NCBI GenBank assembly: GCA_029255685.2
Contig: CM055315.2
Span: 56,515,181-56,579,180, forward strand
Direction of reading: 5' to 3'
Length of the DNA stretch: 64,000 nt
DNA from: Silene conica
Taxonomy: Eukaryota > Streptophyta > Magnoliopsida > Caryophyllales > Caryophyllaceae
Part shown: piece after piece, positions 11,952 through 23,900 of the stretch
How the letters are laid out: each line of letters opens with the position of its first letter
How positions within the stretch are numbered: position 1 is the first letter of the stretch
The notes under the pieces: generated by a model
Database searches by the model: none
Seen by the model: only the letters and a program-made list of their open reading frames with translations
Told to the model about the DNA's origin: nothing
Translations under genes and position numbers: made by a program

Positions 11952-11956
11952 ATATA
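11952..11956. repeat. Target site duplication of A, right copy
   Basis: ATATA, identical to 4504-4508. Confidence 0.85.
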
Positions 11957-12795
11957 TTTATTATTATGAGGATTTTTCTCTCTTAAAAAATTAAGAGGAT
12001 TTATGTGTATAATGAGGGGTATATATAGAGGTTTGAAATGTAAACAATTCATGGGAACATGCCATGTGTTTACACCACCAAACTTTGACAAATATGTTTA
12101 ATAAGACCTTATATATATTATGGTTCAAATGGACCCATTTTGGTCCATTTCGATTTCCGACATTTGTCCCACAAATGCTTATAAGTCTTATATTTAATTG
12201 TCTTAATTAATTATTAAATTGATTATTTAACAATTAAATAATACAAATCAACAATTAATAACCACTTAACAATTAAGTTCTTATTAGACTATTTTATCAG
12301 TATAAAATATAACTTATGAACCCTTATTAGCTAATTTTACAATCTCTTGTAAATTTAAATAGCTATTTATCTTCGCCTCAAATATATACACATGTCGTAG
12401 AAATTTATATAATTAACTATTAATTATAAAATCTCATTTATATTTATTAATTAATTCTCAAATAATTAAATAATAAATCCCCTTGGCCCAAGTTCGTAAC
12501 TTGTCATCAAATATATATTCACATGACTTATTTAAAAGTCCTGTAATACAAGGATTTAATATAATTGTATCAAATACAAATAATTAGTTTTTCCATTTGG
12601 GCATCATCCTATAGGTGTGACCTAAAGGGATCAGCTGGTCACCGCCGTCACATGACAGTAATGTCAAACTCTAGTCAGCCAATCATTACCGATTAACGTT
12701 GACCAGCTGACATATATGTAAAATAAATCCCTGACATATTCCTTGTATGAGATTTATTATGTAGACGCACTATTGTGGAGGACACTACTCCAACA
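11957..12795 (-). repeat. Copia B 5' LTR, outer part
   Basis: The U3 side of B's LTR in minus orientation. It starts TGTTGGAGTAG at 12795 and runs left to the A insertion. A TATA-like run lies at about 12018-12032 (CTCTATATATACCCC on the minus strand). No ORF is present. Confidence 0.75.
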
Positions 12796-13389
12796 CGTCG
12801 ATGTCGTAGTCCTGTGTGTTGGGATGAACCTGGTGATGTGAGAGCTCTTGGACCTGACTTGCTTGCTGAAACTATCGATCGTGTTTAGTTGATCCAGTCT
12901 CGTATGAAAGTTGCTCAGGATCGTCAGAAGTCTTATGCCGATATTCGTCGTCGTCCGTTAGAGTTCAATGTTGGTGAACTAGTTTTCTTGAAGGTGTCTC
13001 CTATGAAAGGAGTAAAACGGTTTGGTATTAAGGGGAAGCTTAGCCCTAAGTTTGTAGGACCGTATCCGATCGTTGAAAGAGTAGGTGAGGTGGCGTACAA
13101 GCTCGAGCTAACTGCTTCGATGGGTAAGATCCATGATGTTTTCCATGTATCCCGGTTAAGAGGGTACATTAATGACCCCGAGCACGTGATCGACTCCGAG
13201 GTTTTGGATATCAATCCTGACTTATCTTATGAGGAGAGACCTATCCGTATCACCGATAAAGGAGAGAGGCGCCTTAGAAATAAGGTGGTGCCTTTAGTGA
13301 AAGTCTTGTGGCGTTGCAACCGTTTTGAGGAGGAAACTTGGGAGACTGAATCTTCTATGCGTGATAAACACCCTCACCTCTTTGAATGA
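12796..13389 (+). pseudogene. Gypsy integrase C-terminus (element C)
   Basis: The frame from 12796 reads [14 protein letters not shown]..., the middle of a gypsy integrase, cut at its 5' side by insertion of copia B. An in-frame TAG at 12886-12888 replaces what is CAG (Gln) in E and A. After it the frame is open to TGA at 13387-13389, through the [28 protein letters not shown] and chromodomain-like VKVLWRCNRFEEETWE motifs. The family is related to but distinct from A/E. Everything upstream of this point lies beyond copia B, outside the window. Confidence 0.88.
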
Positions 13390-13427
13390 GGTAATCATGT
13401 ATTCCTATCTGTTTTTCTGCCCTTAGA

Positions 13428-13464
13428 AGTTTCGAGGACGAAACTGTTTCTTAGTGGGGTAGGT
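13428..13464 (+). promoter_or_regulatory. Hairpin plus PPT of element C
   Basis: Inverted repeat AGTTTCG-AGGA-CGAAACT (13428-13445) followed by AGTGGGGTAGGT (13453-13464) directly before the LTR start TGTAACACCC. It has the same architecture as the modules in A, D and E with a different stem sequence. Confidence 0.7.
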
Positions 13465-16030
13465 TGTAACACCCGCTTTTTTCGACGCGTATAGTTACGA
13501 AATAGATTTTGTTTCTTTAAAGCTCAAAATGAAATATATTCGTCTTTTCGTTTTAAATACTTTTTTTCTATTGCTCTTTGAAAATGTTACTTATTTTATG
13601 ATCGTAATTTAATATTTTCAACCGACACACTATGTTTACGTTTTACACCAAAAATCAACCTTGACCATTTTATGCTCAAGCCTTATATTTTATCCTTCTA
13701 CAGATTCGGTTATTTTTAAAAATAGTTCATATCGCACTTACCTACCTCATGAGTAATCCTTAGTCAACTGGGTTTCTAACTACATCTTATATCTTCTCGT
13801 TTGACTGAGTAAAGGAAGGAGTACATTATAATAATATATTCCGTTGGTTGTTGCTATACTTATCACACCCCCTACGTTTCTTATTTTTTTTAGTATTGAA
13901 AAATTATAAGAAAGCTCTTTAACTCTCTCTTCCAAAAAGAAAAAAACCGTGTGTTAGACCTCTTTGCATCAAACCTTGTTTCATTCTTGTCTCTGTCATC
14001 CCATCACCACTTTCGTTCTCGGCTTATATCGCAAGGGTATATATCGTCATCCTATTCTTGTATCAATCTCTTAAAATCATGACATATGGGATATTTATAC
14101 CATGTGTGTTTGTAACTTTTGTAGGCTATCAAGAGGATCCCGACGCCGACGAATACCTTATAGACTCGGAACTTGACGAATAAGGTAACTTCGACGTTAC
14201 TCGGTATTACGCGATATTTGTTGTAGTTGTATGTATAGGAATTTTTTTTTTTGGTGCTTGAAATTTCTGGCGTATAATATGCTAGTACCCATAAATAGTT
14301 TTCATAAACCTTGTTATCATAAAGTTCGGTACGCTAATTTTCGTCATTTATTATTTTCGAAATTTAATATGGCCGAGACATACTAATCATGTTGCATGAA
14401 TTTTGTTTTGATGAATTGGTTGATGCATGCGTATTGTTTCATTATATATATTTTATTTCCATCAAATGTTCTAAGAAATTCATCTTTCTCTTTAATTTAA
14501 AATGGGTACCATATGTAGTTACAAAAGGGTAAATTTTCTATTTTTCATGAAGAAATCGTGACAAAAAATAATTGTTTCACATACTGTTTTGGGAAAATAA
14601 ATTGTGCTCCGAAAATTTACAATTTCCGTCTTCGATCGAAAAACTGTACATTTTGGTCCAGTCTTTGTTTACGTCAAAAGTCCGACTGTCCTCGAAAATA
14701 ATCTATGTTTGAGTATATTTAAGATGGAAAATAAGTATGTTTGGAGGTTTTAAATGGGTTATTTTGGGTGACGGTAAAATATATGTCTTATGCGATTAAA
14801 ATAAATTTTGTATTTAAAGATTTTATTATTAAATTCTTACGGCAAAAACAATTGAACTACTCAGCTATTCGATCTAATTGGACTTCTGTCCATTTTGATT
14901 GTTCAACTCTTGTACAAATCATTTGGCTTTCTGAAAACAATTTTTTTTTTACATGAGTTTACGGAACAGTAATTTAATTAATTTCGCCATCGCTATAAAA
15001 TAATAAACTTTGTCTCTCATTTGGCCTTAATAAAATATTTTGATATATTATTTTCTAAGTAAAATGGCTTTGTATAACTTGGTGAAATTTTAGTTTTATA
15101 CATTCGAAGGATTTTATAATCGAGAAATAAAATGTTTAGTTCTTTTAAGAAAGACTCAAGATTGTATTATTTGAGTATATATATCTTTTTGGGATATTTT
15201 AAAGTGTGGAATAATGAAAGGAATGGCAAAGAATAATGAACTAAGGCATACGGGTTCTTATACAACTATATGATTGGATACCCTAGTGGGAGGTACAGAT
15301 TGTCATAGAGTCATGTACATGTACTTAGACTAGGACTTCGCACTGCGTGGTAAGTCGTGTCCTATTATAGTTTGTTGTCTAGTGAGTGAACTTGGAGTTG
15401 GTCATCTTTGCATGACACTGGGTTCTCGAAACTAGTTTGGATGCTGTGGTGTCAAGAGTATAGCTAAAGTTACATTCTGGCCTGAACCGTATTATCTCCA
15501 CTCTGTCATTTGAGGAATTTTGCTTTTAAGCACGCAACACGTTTATTTTAAGCGTAAGTTTGTTAATTGAATATTGTTACACATGTTTTGATATTTCAAT
15601 TTACTTTCGATATATTTGCTTCTGTAACATTTATATCATGTGATATGGCTGGGAGAACGTCGAGTTACTCCCCACTGATTGTGGCTGTTATGTTTATAAC
15701 ATGACAGGTTTTTCTTTTGGCTGGGAATATTGTGTGAGCTAGCGAGTAGTTTGCAGATCCTACTCTTTGTTTTTTATATACCTTCTTCGGTGGTTATAGT
15801 CTTGAACACTTTTGAAGGTTTTGTTTTTTTTTTTGGTTTAGCCCTTTTCAGAAAAGTGGCATTTGTAGTTGACTAACCTTCTGATTTTCTTTTTTCTCGA
15901 GAACTATCACATCCTCGTTATGATGATACTTAGTTTTTTTTTTCTTTGTGTATAATAATCCCAACATCGACAATGTTTCCGCCATTGTTTTGCGTTCGTT
16001 TTTATAGGAGATTACACCTGCTACAGGTTG
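13465..16030 (+). repeat. Element C 3' LTR, right end uncertain
   Basis: The LTR begins TGTAACACCCGC at 13465, right after the PPT. It contains the block GGCTGGGAGAACGTCGAG / TTACTCCCCACTGATTGTGG at about 15647-15686, which recurs in G and in the array LTR pieces. A matching GGTGTTACA terminus was not found, so the LTR is truncated or interrupted near 16030 and the end given is approximate. No credible ORF lies within it. Confidence 0.6.
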
Positions 16031-17052
16031 GTCTCGGAAACTATACTACCTACGCATATTCATCCCTTACATCCGAACATATGGAATTTAGCTACTCATG
16101 GAAATTGAAATAATAACAATAACATTAATAAAAACGGAATTCATGATGAACATCAATCTAAAGATGCAATCAATAATAAAGCTCGGGATTCTATCTTAAC
16201 CGAATACAAGTAATTATAAGAACAATAACAATGAAGCATAAATTAAAAGAAGAATTACCGGAAATTGGAATTGAGATGGAAAGGAACAAACTTTATTGAA
16301 TGCTTGAATGATTGATGAACAAACTAAAGTACTTGAGAATTATTGAAAGATTACAAACTAAAGATGAAAACTAGAATTAGGAACTTGATGATAGAAGATT
16401 TCTAGATTATAAACTGAATTGTAATTCTATGATAGAAAACTAGGTAGAAAACTTGATGGAAATCTGAATGAATAACCCTAATCCCGTAATTTAGCTTAAA
16501 TAGGCGGAATTAAAGAGTTTCCTAATGACCTAAACACTTTAATGGGCTTCGCGGAAACTTTTGGGTCTGTGCTGAGGTCGGTCGACACAATTAGTGGGTC
16601 GGTCGACCTGATGTCGGGACTGCAGCGCGCGTCGATCTTAAAACAGCTGACATTTCTTCGTTACTCATCGTAAGCAAGTGATTCTTGCGGCGTTGGAAAG
16701 CTAAGAGGATAAGCTTTCACCTCCAACTGGAATCACTCAATTATCAGCTCTAGAACTGGAGATATAGCCATTTGAAACAGGCTGCAACATCGTGGATCGA
16801 TTCTTTGCTTGTTAAAGCTATCTTCAGGCCTTGAAATGTGCGCTAGGCTTCGTTCCTTCTTGTCCTTAGTCATGAAAAGTCCCGAGGGCATAAATTTGGT
16901 ATAAAATCGTCCCTTTTCCGCATAAATCTGCAAAAGAGCATAAAAATACGAAAGTAGACGATTGTTGGGAAATAAATGCTACAACATAGTAAATGAGCGA
17001 CAAAATGCGTGTAAAAATAGATGTAAAACATCATAAAATAGGCACGCATCAA
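16031..17052. other. Unclassified non-coding segment
   Basis: About 1 kb with no ORF worth calling. On the minus strand it starts TGATGCGTGCCTATTTTATG at about 17052 and reads like a repetitive-element terminus. It includes GGTCGGTCGAC direct repeats near 16575-16610. It may be a separate insertion splitting C's LTR from element G, but no target duplication was identified. Confidence 0.35.
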
Positions 17053-19369
17053 TCATCTATAACCTCTAGCCCTACATGGCTCAATTCCATCAAACTCATT
17101 CCACGGGAGCACTTCGAAATCCTAAGTTCCCAAATCTATTACCATAAGGTGAACATTCAAAACTAAGGCCTTATTAAGGTAACAACTTCCAAATTCCCAG
17201 GTTTCTTAACCACTTACCCAAAGTATACACTCCAAAGAAAAGTTCCAAAGGAGTACGTAACCACTTTCACTCCTACAATTTCCATAAGGTTTAGTTATTA
17301 AAATTCTGAGATTCCTCAAATGATATTCATGAACACTTATAAGTTGCAAATCTCTACACTATGATTACCACAAACATCAATGGTTACCCATCGATCACCA
17401 TTAATTGAAGTATTATTAAGCCAACGGGCTCTCATTATCCAACAAGTTATCATAAACGATTCACCTAACGGTGGGTGTATTTCCTAATTTCATTAAGTAC
17501 TTCGATAGGTAAACGCTGAGGTTCAATAAGTAACTTAAGGTCAAACACTCAGTCAACTCCATAAGTCAAATCTCAAATGTCTCAACATTCTCACACCGTT
17601 ACCAATAACTCTCGTTCCTCAAATATGTGGTCTTTTCGGCATTCAAGAAACTCCTCAAGATTAAGTAGCGGTAACATACCTCATTCATCTAGTTGACAAC
17701 ATCACTACCTTAAGTATGTCCCTCAAAAATCATCTAGGACTCCAAGCATTGTATTTAAATCCTCAAATGATACTTCTAAATCCACAGATACCACTTACAT
17801 CTAGCCACCTAACACGAAACTCTCAAGGCGACATACTATCCAATATCACCCGAATATTATTATCACCAACTCTCTCAACCAAATTCTGACAACGCAAAAC
17901 CAAGAATTACTCAAGACATGTATCACTACTCCAAGAACAAATCAACCTCGTCAGTAATCTGTATGAGAGGGAACAAGGCTCACAGAAGAGGAGATGAGAT
18001 ACGAACTTCAGGGACAGACACGATACAAATCTCGAGAGAGACACACGGGAATCAGCTCGAGGCACACCGATATGACAAGCTAAGGAACTTCACGTGGACT
18101 GCAATAAAATTGAAGTCAAGCTAAGATCAGAAGGAGAAGCAAGGGAAAAGAGAGGCGATATTAAGGAACGATCGCAGAAATCTTCCAAGGTGCGGGTCTC
18201 TCACTATTCTCATTGGGTTCTCACTTCTTACCTCCCAAATCAAGCCATTCAATTGTCGGTTCTCACGAACAATTCCTCGAACGATTTATACACCCAAATC
18301 TTCCAAACTTTTAGACAATATCACCATTACAGCTACCTATTCCCAAAAGTTTGAGGTGTCCCATCTCTGCTAGTCCCTCAATGATAAATCAATAACACTT
18401 TCGGGCCATCAAACTATATATCATATACACTTTACCTGCCTCACTGTCCACCAGATAAAGATTTTCAACCATCAAGTTTAAGTCATAAACTCTTTGAGCA
18501 TTCCACTATTATATAGCAAATGATTTGTATTCCTCAACAACGGGCCTTTCTCAGCTCAATCACTCACCTAACTCAAGTGATACTAACTCACTTCACTCAT
18601 CCACTCATCATCATTATCATCTTAAGCCCATTCTCTCAGGTCGCTGTATATCCTCTAGCATCTTATCTAACTCCTTAAACAGTACTCTTCAATCCACAAG
18701 TTTTTACAATCTAAGCATAGTTCTTAAGGTTAAGCTCCGCAGAATACTAAGTATACAACTCAACCTTCAAGCAAGTACCATATCACTCACTTCCACTCTC
18801 CCAATTGGATAGACAACTAGACACTTGGATCATCAAAACATGTCTCTCGATACCTCTTAAGTTTTACCTCAAATAACAACCTTCTCGTCACACGGATTTA
18901 CTATTATACTGTGACTAGTTCCTCAAAATTCTACAAAAGGAAGATTGCCTACAAGGCACCTTGAGAAAGCAAGCAACAAGGTTAAGTTGAAAAGATATGA
19001 AGATCTGTTCAAGTAAGATAGACAAATATTCTAAATGAAGGATGTGCATCCGGAGTTATCAAAGAAGGTGATGCACAAAGAAAGAGGAGTATCTTCAAGG
19101 CTCAGAAGCATCCTCCAACAGTAGCACAAATCTTCTATCTTCGGTAGAAACTCCGGTCTCCATCGCAAAATGGATAAGCCCACGGTTCGTCAATTGAAAG
19201 ACATAAAAGTAAAATCAATGACAATCAACAAACACGTTAGAACCTAATAAAAGCAATCACGAAACAGACTACAATATAAGTCCTTAAGTCTACCCCATCT
19301 CTCATTCATTATTAGTTTATATTGTCAAGTTAAGGTTGGGGGTTACATGAGTGCGTCGGGAACGATAAC
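17053..19369 (-). other. Leader or internal spacer of element G
   Basis: About 2.3 kb between the unclassified segment and the PBS of G. It is rich in CTCAA/TTCCA runs on the + strand and has no gag or pol homology in any frame; the short ORFs here look random. By position it is the 5' internal region of minus-strand element G, whose coding part is missing or lies beyond a deletion. Confidence 0.5.
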
Positions 19370-19381
19370 GCCCTGATACCA
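19370..19381 (-). promoter_or_regulatory. Primer binding site of element G
   Basis: The reverse complement is TGGTATCAGGGC, one mismatch from the initiator-Met site TGGTATCAGAGC, two bases from the LTR edge at 19384. It sets G's orientation as minus. Confidence 0.8.
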
Positions 19382-20338
19382 AGTGTAAAACCCCTCGTCG
19401 CAGCGGAAAAATAAAACATACAAACATGCCAAAATTTACGCGGAATCTAAACTTCAACATGCAAGATAAACGAGGTGAATTAGAACTAAACTGAACAACT
19501 GATATAAACCAAAACATAGATAAGTATAACTGTCTAAGTATGAAAAACATAAATACAAAACAGCCTGGGATGGCACATCCATACAGGCACTCAGTATGAA
19601 ATCCAAAACATCCAGGTCTAGCTAACGATAAAAAAGGTAATTCAACGATGAACAACGGATCATCGCTCGCTAGCCCTCCAATGTAACCCATCAGCTATCC
19701 AACCCTTCATGTACATACATACATTTAAACATGTACGCCACAATCAGTGGGGAGTGACTAGAGTTTTCCTAGCCACCTTTTGTGACGACACGTAACACAT
19801 AAACATCCAACATACTCCAGCATTTATAACGTGTGAAGCATATATATATATCAATATCTCAATCTCATATCAAACATGCAATGTCGTGCAAAGGCTCTCA
19901 ACCAACTTCGGAAACTATTTGGAAGGAGAGCCGGTTTCCCTTCCGGTTGCCCGGCCGGGGGGTCTTTCAATCCAAACCATTTACGAAACTAGACTAAGAG
20001 TCAGCCAATGCCTTCGATGAACAGTTCTAAAATATACAACACTCAGGAAAACACAAACAATCAGAAACATCTGACACTGTACCCCTACTCAGGCAAGCAG
20101 ATGCAACCAACAATGCCTAGGACCTACCCCTGCTCAGGCAAGAACTAGACACAATCAGCAGTGCCCAAGTCACACCCCTGCTCTGGTTAGACTTGGTACA
20201 CAAATCAGCAAGCATACACTAGGACCCCTGCTCAGGCACGAGTGGATACCAATCAGCTGATAATGATCCACCGACCCTGCTCAGTCGTGACCATTACCCT
20301 TCGTAATGAAATCGGGATCCCTGCTCAGATCCAAACCC

Positions 20339-20346
20339 ACTACGGT
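20339..20346. repeat. Target duplication of the MITE, left
   Basis: ACTACGGT, repeated exactly at 20992-20999. Eight bases is typical of hAT transposons. Confidence 0.85.
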
Positions 20347-20991
20347 AGACCTGATCAAGGGCCGGGCCGGGCCGGGTTTGGGCCGGGCTCGTGCTAAATA
20401 AACGGCCCAAATACACGGGCCGGGTCCGGCCGGGCCAAAACGATGGGCCAATTTTCTTGGCCCAAGCCCACAATTGTTCGGGCTATAACGGGCCTCGGGC
20501 CACAACGGGCTAAAATAATATAATACGAAACAATCAACAAAATCGATATGTGAACAAACTATTAGCAACGAAATAAAATTTTCAAGTCTTAGGTATTTGA
20601 CTTCGACTCTTTTGGTAGGAGAACCATCCATAGTACCATACATAAATTATGAGTTGACAAAAAATGAATAGTATTAACTAAAGGTGTACGATAAAAATAT
20701 AAAGATATCCGCAAAATTGATAATTCGATGCATTAGTGATATTAGATTATTAGTATGTTGTGATATATGATTCCAACTTTTGAATTTTTTTCTATTTAAA
20801 AAAATAATTTCGGGTCGGGCCGGGCCAAAAAGCGGGCCTTTAGGTTGGCCCAAACCCGGCCCTATATTTATATCGGGCTTATTTTGGGCCGGGCCACGGG
20901 CTTTTTGGGCCAAACTATTAGGCTCAAACCCGAGAAAAAATCGGGCTGGACCGGGTCGGGCCATCGGGCCTGGGCCATTTGATCAGCTCTA
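20347..20991. mobile_element. hAT-like MITE, GGGCC-rich ends
   Basis: A 645-bp non-coding element with imperfect terminal inverted repeats: AGACCTGATCAAGGGCC on the left, and TAGAGCTGATCAAATGGCC as the reverse complement of the right end. It is flanked by exact 8-bp duplications. The subterminal regions are packed with GGGCC/GGCCC runs in both orientations around an AT-rich centre (about 20510-20800). It interrupts the CCTGCTCAG subrepeat series of LTR G. ORFs over its ends are composition artefacts. Confidence 0.85.
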
Positions 20992-20999
20992 ACTACGGT
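20992..20999. repeat. Target duplication of the MITE, right
   Basis: ACTACGGT, identical to 20339-20346. Confidence 0.85.
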
Positions 21000-23900
21000 C
21001 AAACAAACTCACGGTAGAATAGCGGTGCCTGCTCAGACATATCCTACCGCATCAAACATACACGTGTCGGTCTAGAGGTCCCTGCTCAGACGTAGCCGAC
21101 ACGCCACAAACACTCACATCTCAAGTTAGAGGATCCCTGCTCAGACCATAACTTGACACGCGTACAAACAACAACACATATCGTACTCATGCGGTCCCTG
21201 CTCAGACATATTCCGATATGTACTACAACCAAATCCTTAGTCCTAATCTTCTAGACTTCTAAACAACACTTAATTGACCCCGGGAACTAAGTTGAGGGAG
21301 AGCCGGTTTCCCTTTCGGTTACCCGACCGGCGGGTCTCTATCCTCACTCCATTCCCGAACCCAATATAGTGCCGCCCGTCCTCCGGGGACCTCTACCACA
21401 CATTCAAGGTATACGGAACAAGTTTCAAGCAAATCGGACAAGCTGATCAAAAGATAAAACGATTTTAAAGTGAAAAGGGTCGTCAGCCGGTCGCAGACAG
21501 GATGCCGGTCAGCCGGCTGCCAACCCCTTACACATAACAGCCTTTAAAAAAAAACGAAATCTATGAGGAAGGATCCCCAGCCGATCGACCGGCCGCCGGT
21601 CACCCGGCTGGGAGATCAACTTCCTACTTCCTCCTTTCTACACGAAATACACTCAACAAGGTGTCTCAGCCGGTCGACCGGCTCAGAACCTCTGAACCAA
21701 AAATCGCAAGTTACAGTATATACACAAAACTTCATTGAAATCGGTTCCAATCTTAAGGATAGCAACAATACAAGTTTACCCAGCATATATAATAATAATA
21801 TGATACGTAAACAAGTATAAAATCCAACAACAACCACATTTTACGATCACATCTTGTATCTGTCTTAATTTTGTGAAAACTGAAAATAAGCATATGAACA
21901 TATAAACGCATCATAAAACCTTAAGTAAATCATGTGAAGAACATATCAATGAATTCCTAACATATTACTAAACTTATATACTAACAACTCCAAAAATCAG
22001 AATCACAAGCAAGAATCACCATAAATAGTGCTATTATAACAAAAAGGCCGAGTTACTCGTAATTGTCACCTTATAAGCGATTATGCTCCAAATTCTTCTT
22101 CAATGACGAAGCTATCAACCTCTGGGTCCTCTAATCCAAACCCTACAACAAGAGAAACGGAATTTATAAGCCTAAAACGAGATTTGGCCAAAACAGCGTC
22201 TTTTTTGAGTTTGATAAAACTGAAATTGAAAGAGATAGAAAGCTTGCAAATCTCGAGAGGATTCCGAAAATGTAAGACTTACCACGATTCGAGTTCGGAA
22301 AGAGGTCGAGATGATGATTTTAAGCTTGAGAAAATGGAGAGAAATGGTGTTTTAAAGAAACAGTGAAAGAGTTGGGAAGATGTCGATGAATAGGGGTTTA
22401 GGTGGGGTTTATATTGTCTTTGCACATACTTGTGTCGGGTTATTTGTCGGGATTAAAATAAAGTTACAATTTATGTCAAGTGAACATCCTAAGAACCAAA
22501 AAATCTCAAGTCGGGATTAAATATGTCAAGTGAACATCCTAAGAACCAAAAATGTTCTTAAGACAGATCTTAACGGAAAGACTTAAAATAAAGTTACAAT
22601 TTATTTTTAAAATACTATTATTTTCCGGAAAATACTTTTATACTATTAAAATATTATTTAACAAAATTACGGGATGTAACAGTTAAGATTTTAAAGCCTT
22701 TGTCTATATAAAACTAGGAAACTAACTTTTAACATTCAGATTTTAAGAATGAATATACGAGTTTTTAGAGACCCTAAATTCGTTGCTTAGTGCTAGGACA
22801 TCGCGTATTTTCTTAGTGGCTCCCTCACAAACCCCTTACTCATGGACTCTTCAACTTGTCTTTGCAATTCTTGAGTATATTTTCAATCACTTCCTTGTTG
22901 GTAATTTAAGTGTAATTACCGGTTCATTTTCCGTAATTTGGGTTTGGATCAAAGACGGGCGAACTTTTAAATAATAGAGTTAGTTCGGGAAGTACGGAGT
23001 GTACACTAGACTACTGTTTAAAAGTTTGCGGTATAGTTGTCTTACGAACGACTATGCGGGGGTCTGGCTTATGTTTGGGTGACGGTTATGTCATTCTAAG
23101 ATGTGTTGGTAACGGTTATGTTACCTTGTTTGTCAATAGATAGCGGTGGTACGATTTGTGTATCATTGTAATGAAATAATGCCACCCAAGTTATGGGATT
23201 TATCTTTGTTCGGGATTGGTCGAAGGTCATGATCATGCGCTCCCGTAGTTGGAGGTCGTGCTTATGCGCTCCGGTCCCCGTGTGGCGTTCGGTGTAGGTT
23301 ATTACATCGAAAGGTCTGGCCAGGTCTTAGGCATATAGTCAGCGGTTATGCTATACATAGAGTCGGTGTCGTGGTTATGCGTCCCGATAGCTAGTGTCGT
23401 GGTTATGCGATCTAGTTGTCAGTGGTAACGGTTATGTTCACGTTCATTCTATTCTTGTATGTTATTTCTTTGATTGGCCATGCCACGTCGTTGTTGGCCG
23501 CTCAGTTTATCATTTGGTTGTTGTTTGTGTGAGTGAACATGCCACCTAGTTGTTGGCCGCTGAGTCATTCACTTGGTTGATTACCCTTTTTGATAATAGT
23601 TCATATGTTTACTATGATTATGTTTCACATGATGATCTATGCCATTTTCACATGTTTTTACGAACCGTTCATCCCTTGTTCATGATGGTCATATTCGAAT
23701 ATTTATCATGTTTGATTACTTATTTAAGAATATGCATGTTCATATGTATATGTTATGTCGTATTACCGTTTACGTGTTTTATGACAAAAAGTGGCTGGGA
23801 GAACCTCGAGTTGCTCCCCACTGACTGTGGCGTACATGTTTCATGTATGTAGGTTGGTCTGTTTGGGGAATATGTGTGGCTAGCGAGCATTGTTGATTAT

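Larger units (their letters stand above)
494..12795 (-). mobile_element. Ty1/copia element B, partial, nested hosts
   Basis: A minus-strand copia element whose right half is visible. Going right to left (its own 5' to 3') it has an LTR split in two by element A (12795 to 11957, then 4508 to 4141), a primer site, a leader of about 1.8 kb and gag-protease-integrase. It is cut at 494 by LTR F, and its RT, RNase H and 3' LTR lie outside the window. The LTR begins TGTTGG and ends CTAACA in element orientation. Once A is removed the LTR is about 1207 bp. B itself was inserted into gypsy fragment C at 12795/12796, within an integrase reading frame. Confidence 0.85.
19384..22681 (-). repeat. Large gypsy LTR of element G
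   Basis: From TGTAAAACCCC (19384) to GATGTAACA (22681), 3298 bp, or about 2645 bp after removing the nested MITE and one duplication. In minus orientation it ends in GGGGTTTTACA next to the PBS, so it is the 5' LTR. A TATA-like ATATAAACC is at about 22408-22416 on the minus strand. About ten diverged subrepeats share the core CCTGCTCAG between about 20090 and 21210, and pairs of CCGGTCGACCGG-type motifs lie at 21480-21680. The right edge abuts the peptide-gene array at a point (GTTAAGATTTT) that occurs in every array unit. Confidence 0.75.

Noticed and set aside
17053..19383. Host gene on the + strand (ORFs at 17918, 18094, 18525)
   Set aside because: Short overlapping ORFs in different frames without domains, adjoining a minus-strand PBS; better explained as element leader.
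20281..20992. ORFs rich in Gly-Pro-Ala-Arg on both strands
   Set aside because: They come from the GGGCC-rich arms of the MITE; symmetric composition on both strands, no domain.
22783..22974. 63-aa ORF repeated in each unit (31438, 35769, 40100, 44434) and the 61-aa ORF at 27967-type positions
   Set aside because: Inside LTR-like and truncated LTR sequence, started at non-ATG codons in the first case; conservation is explained by unit duplication.
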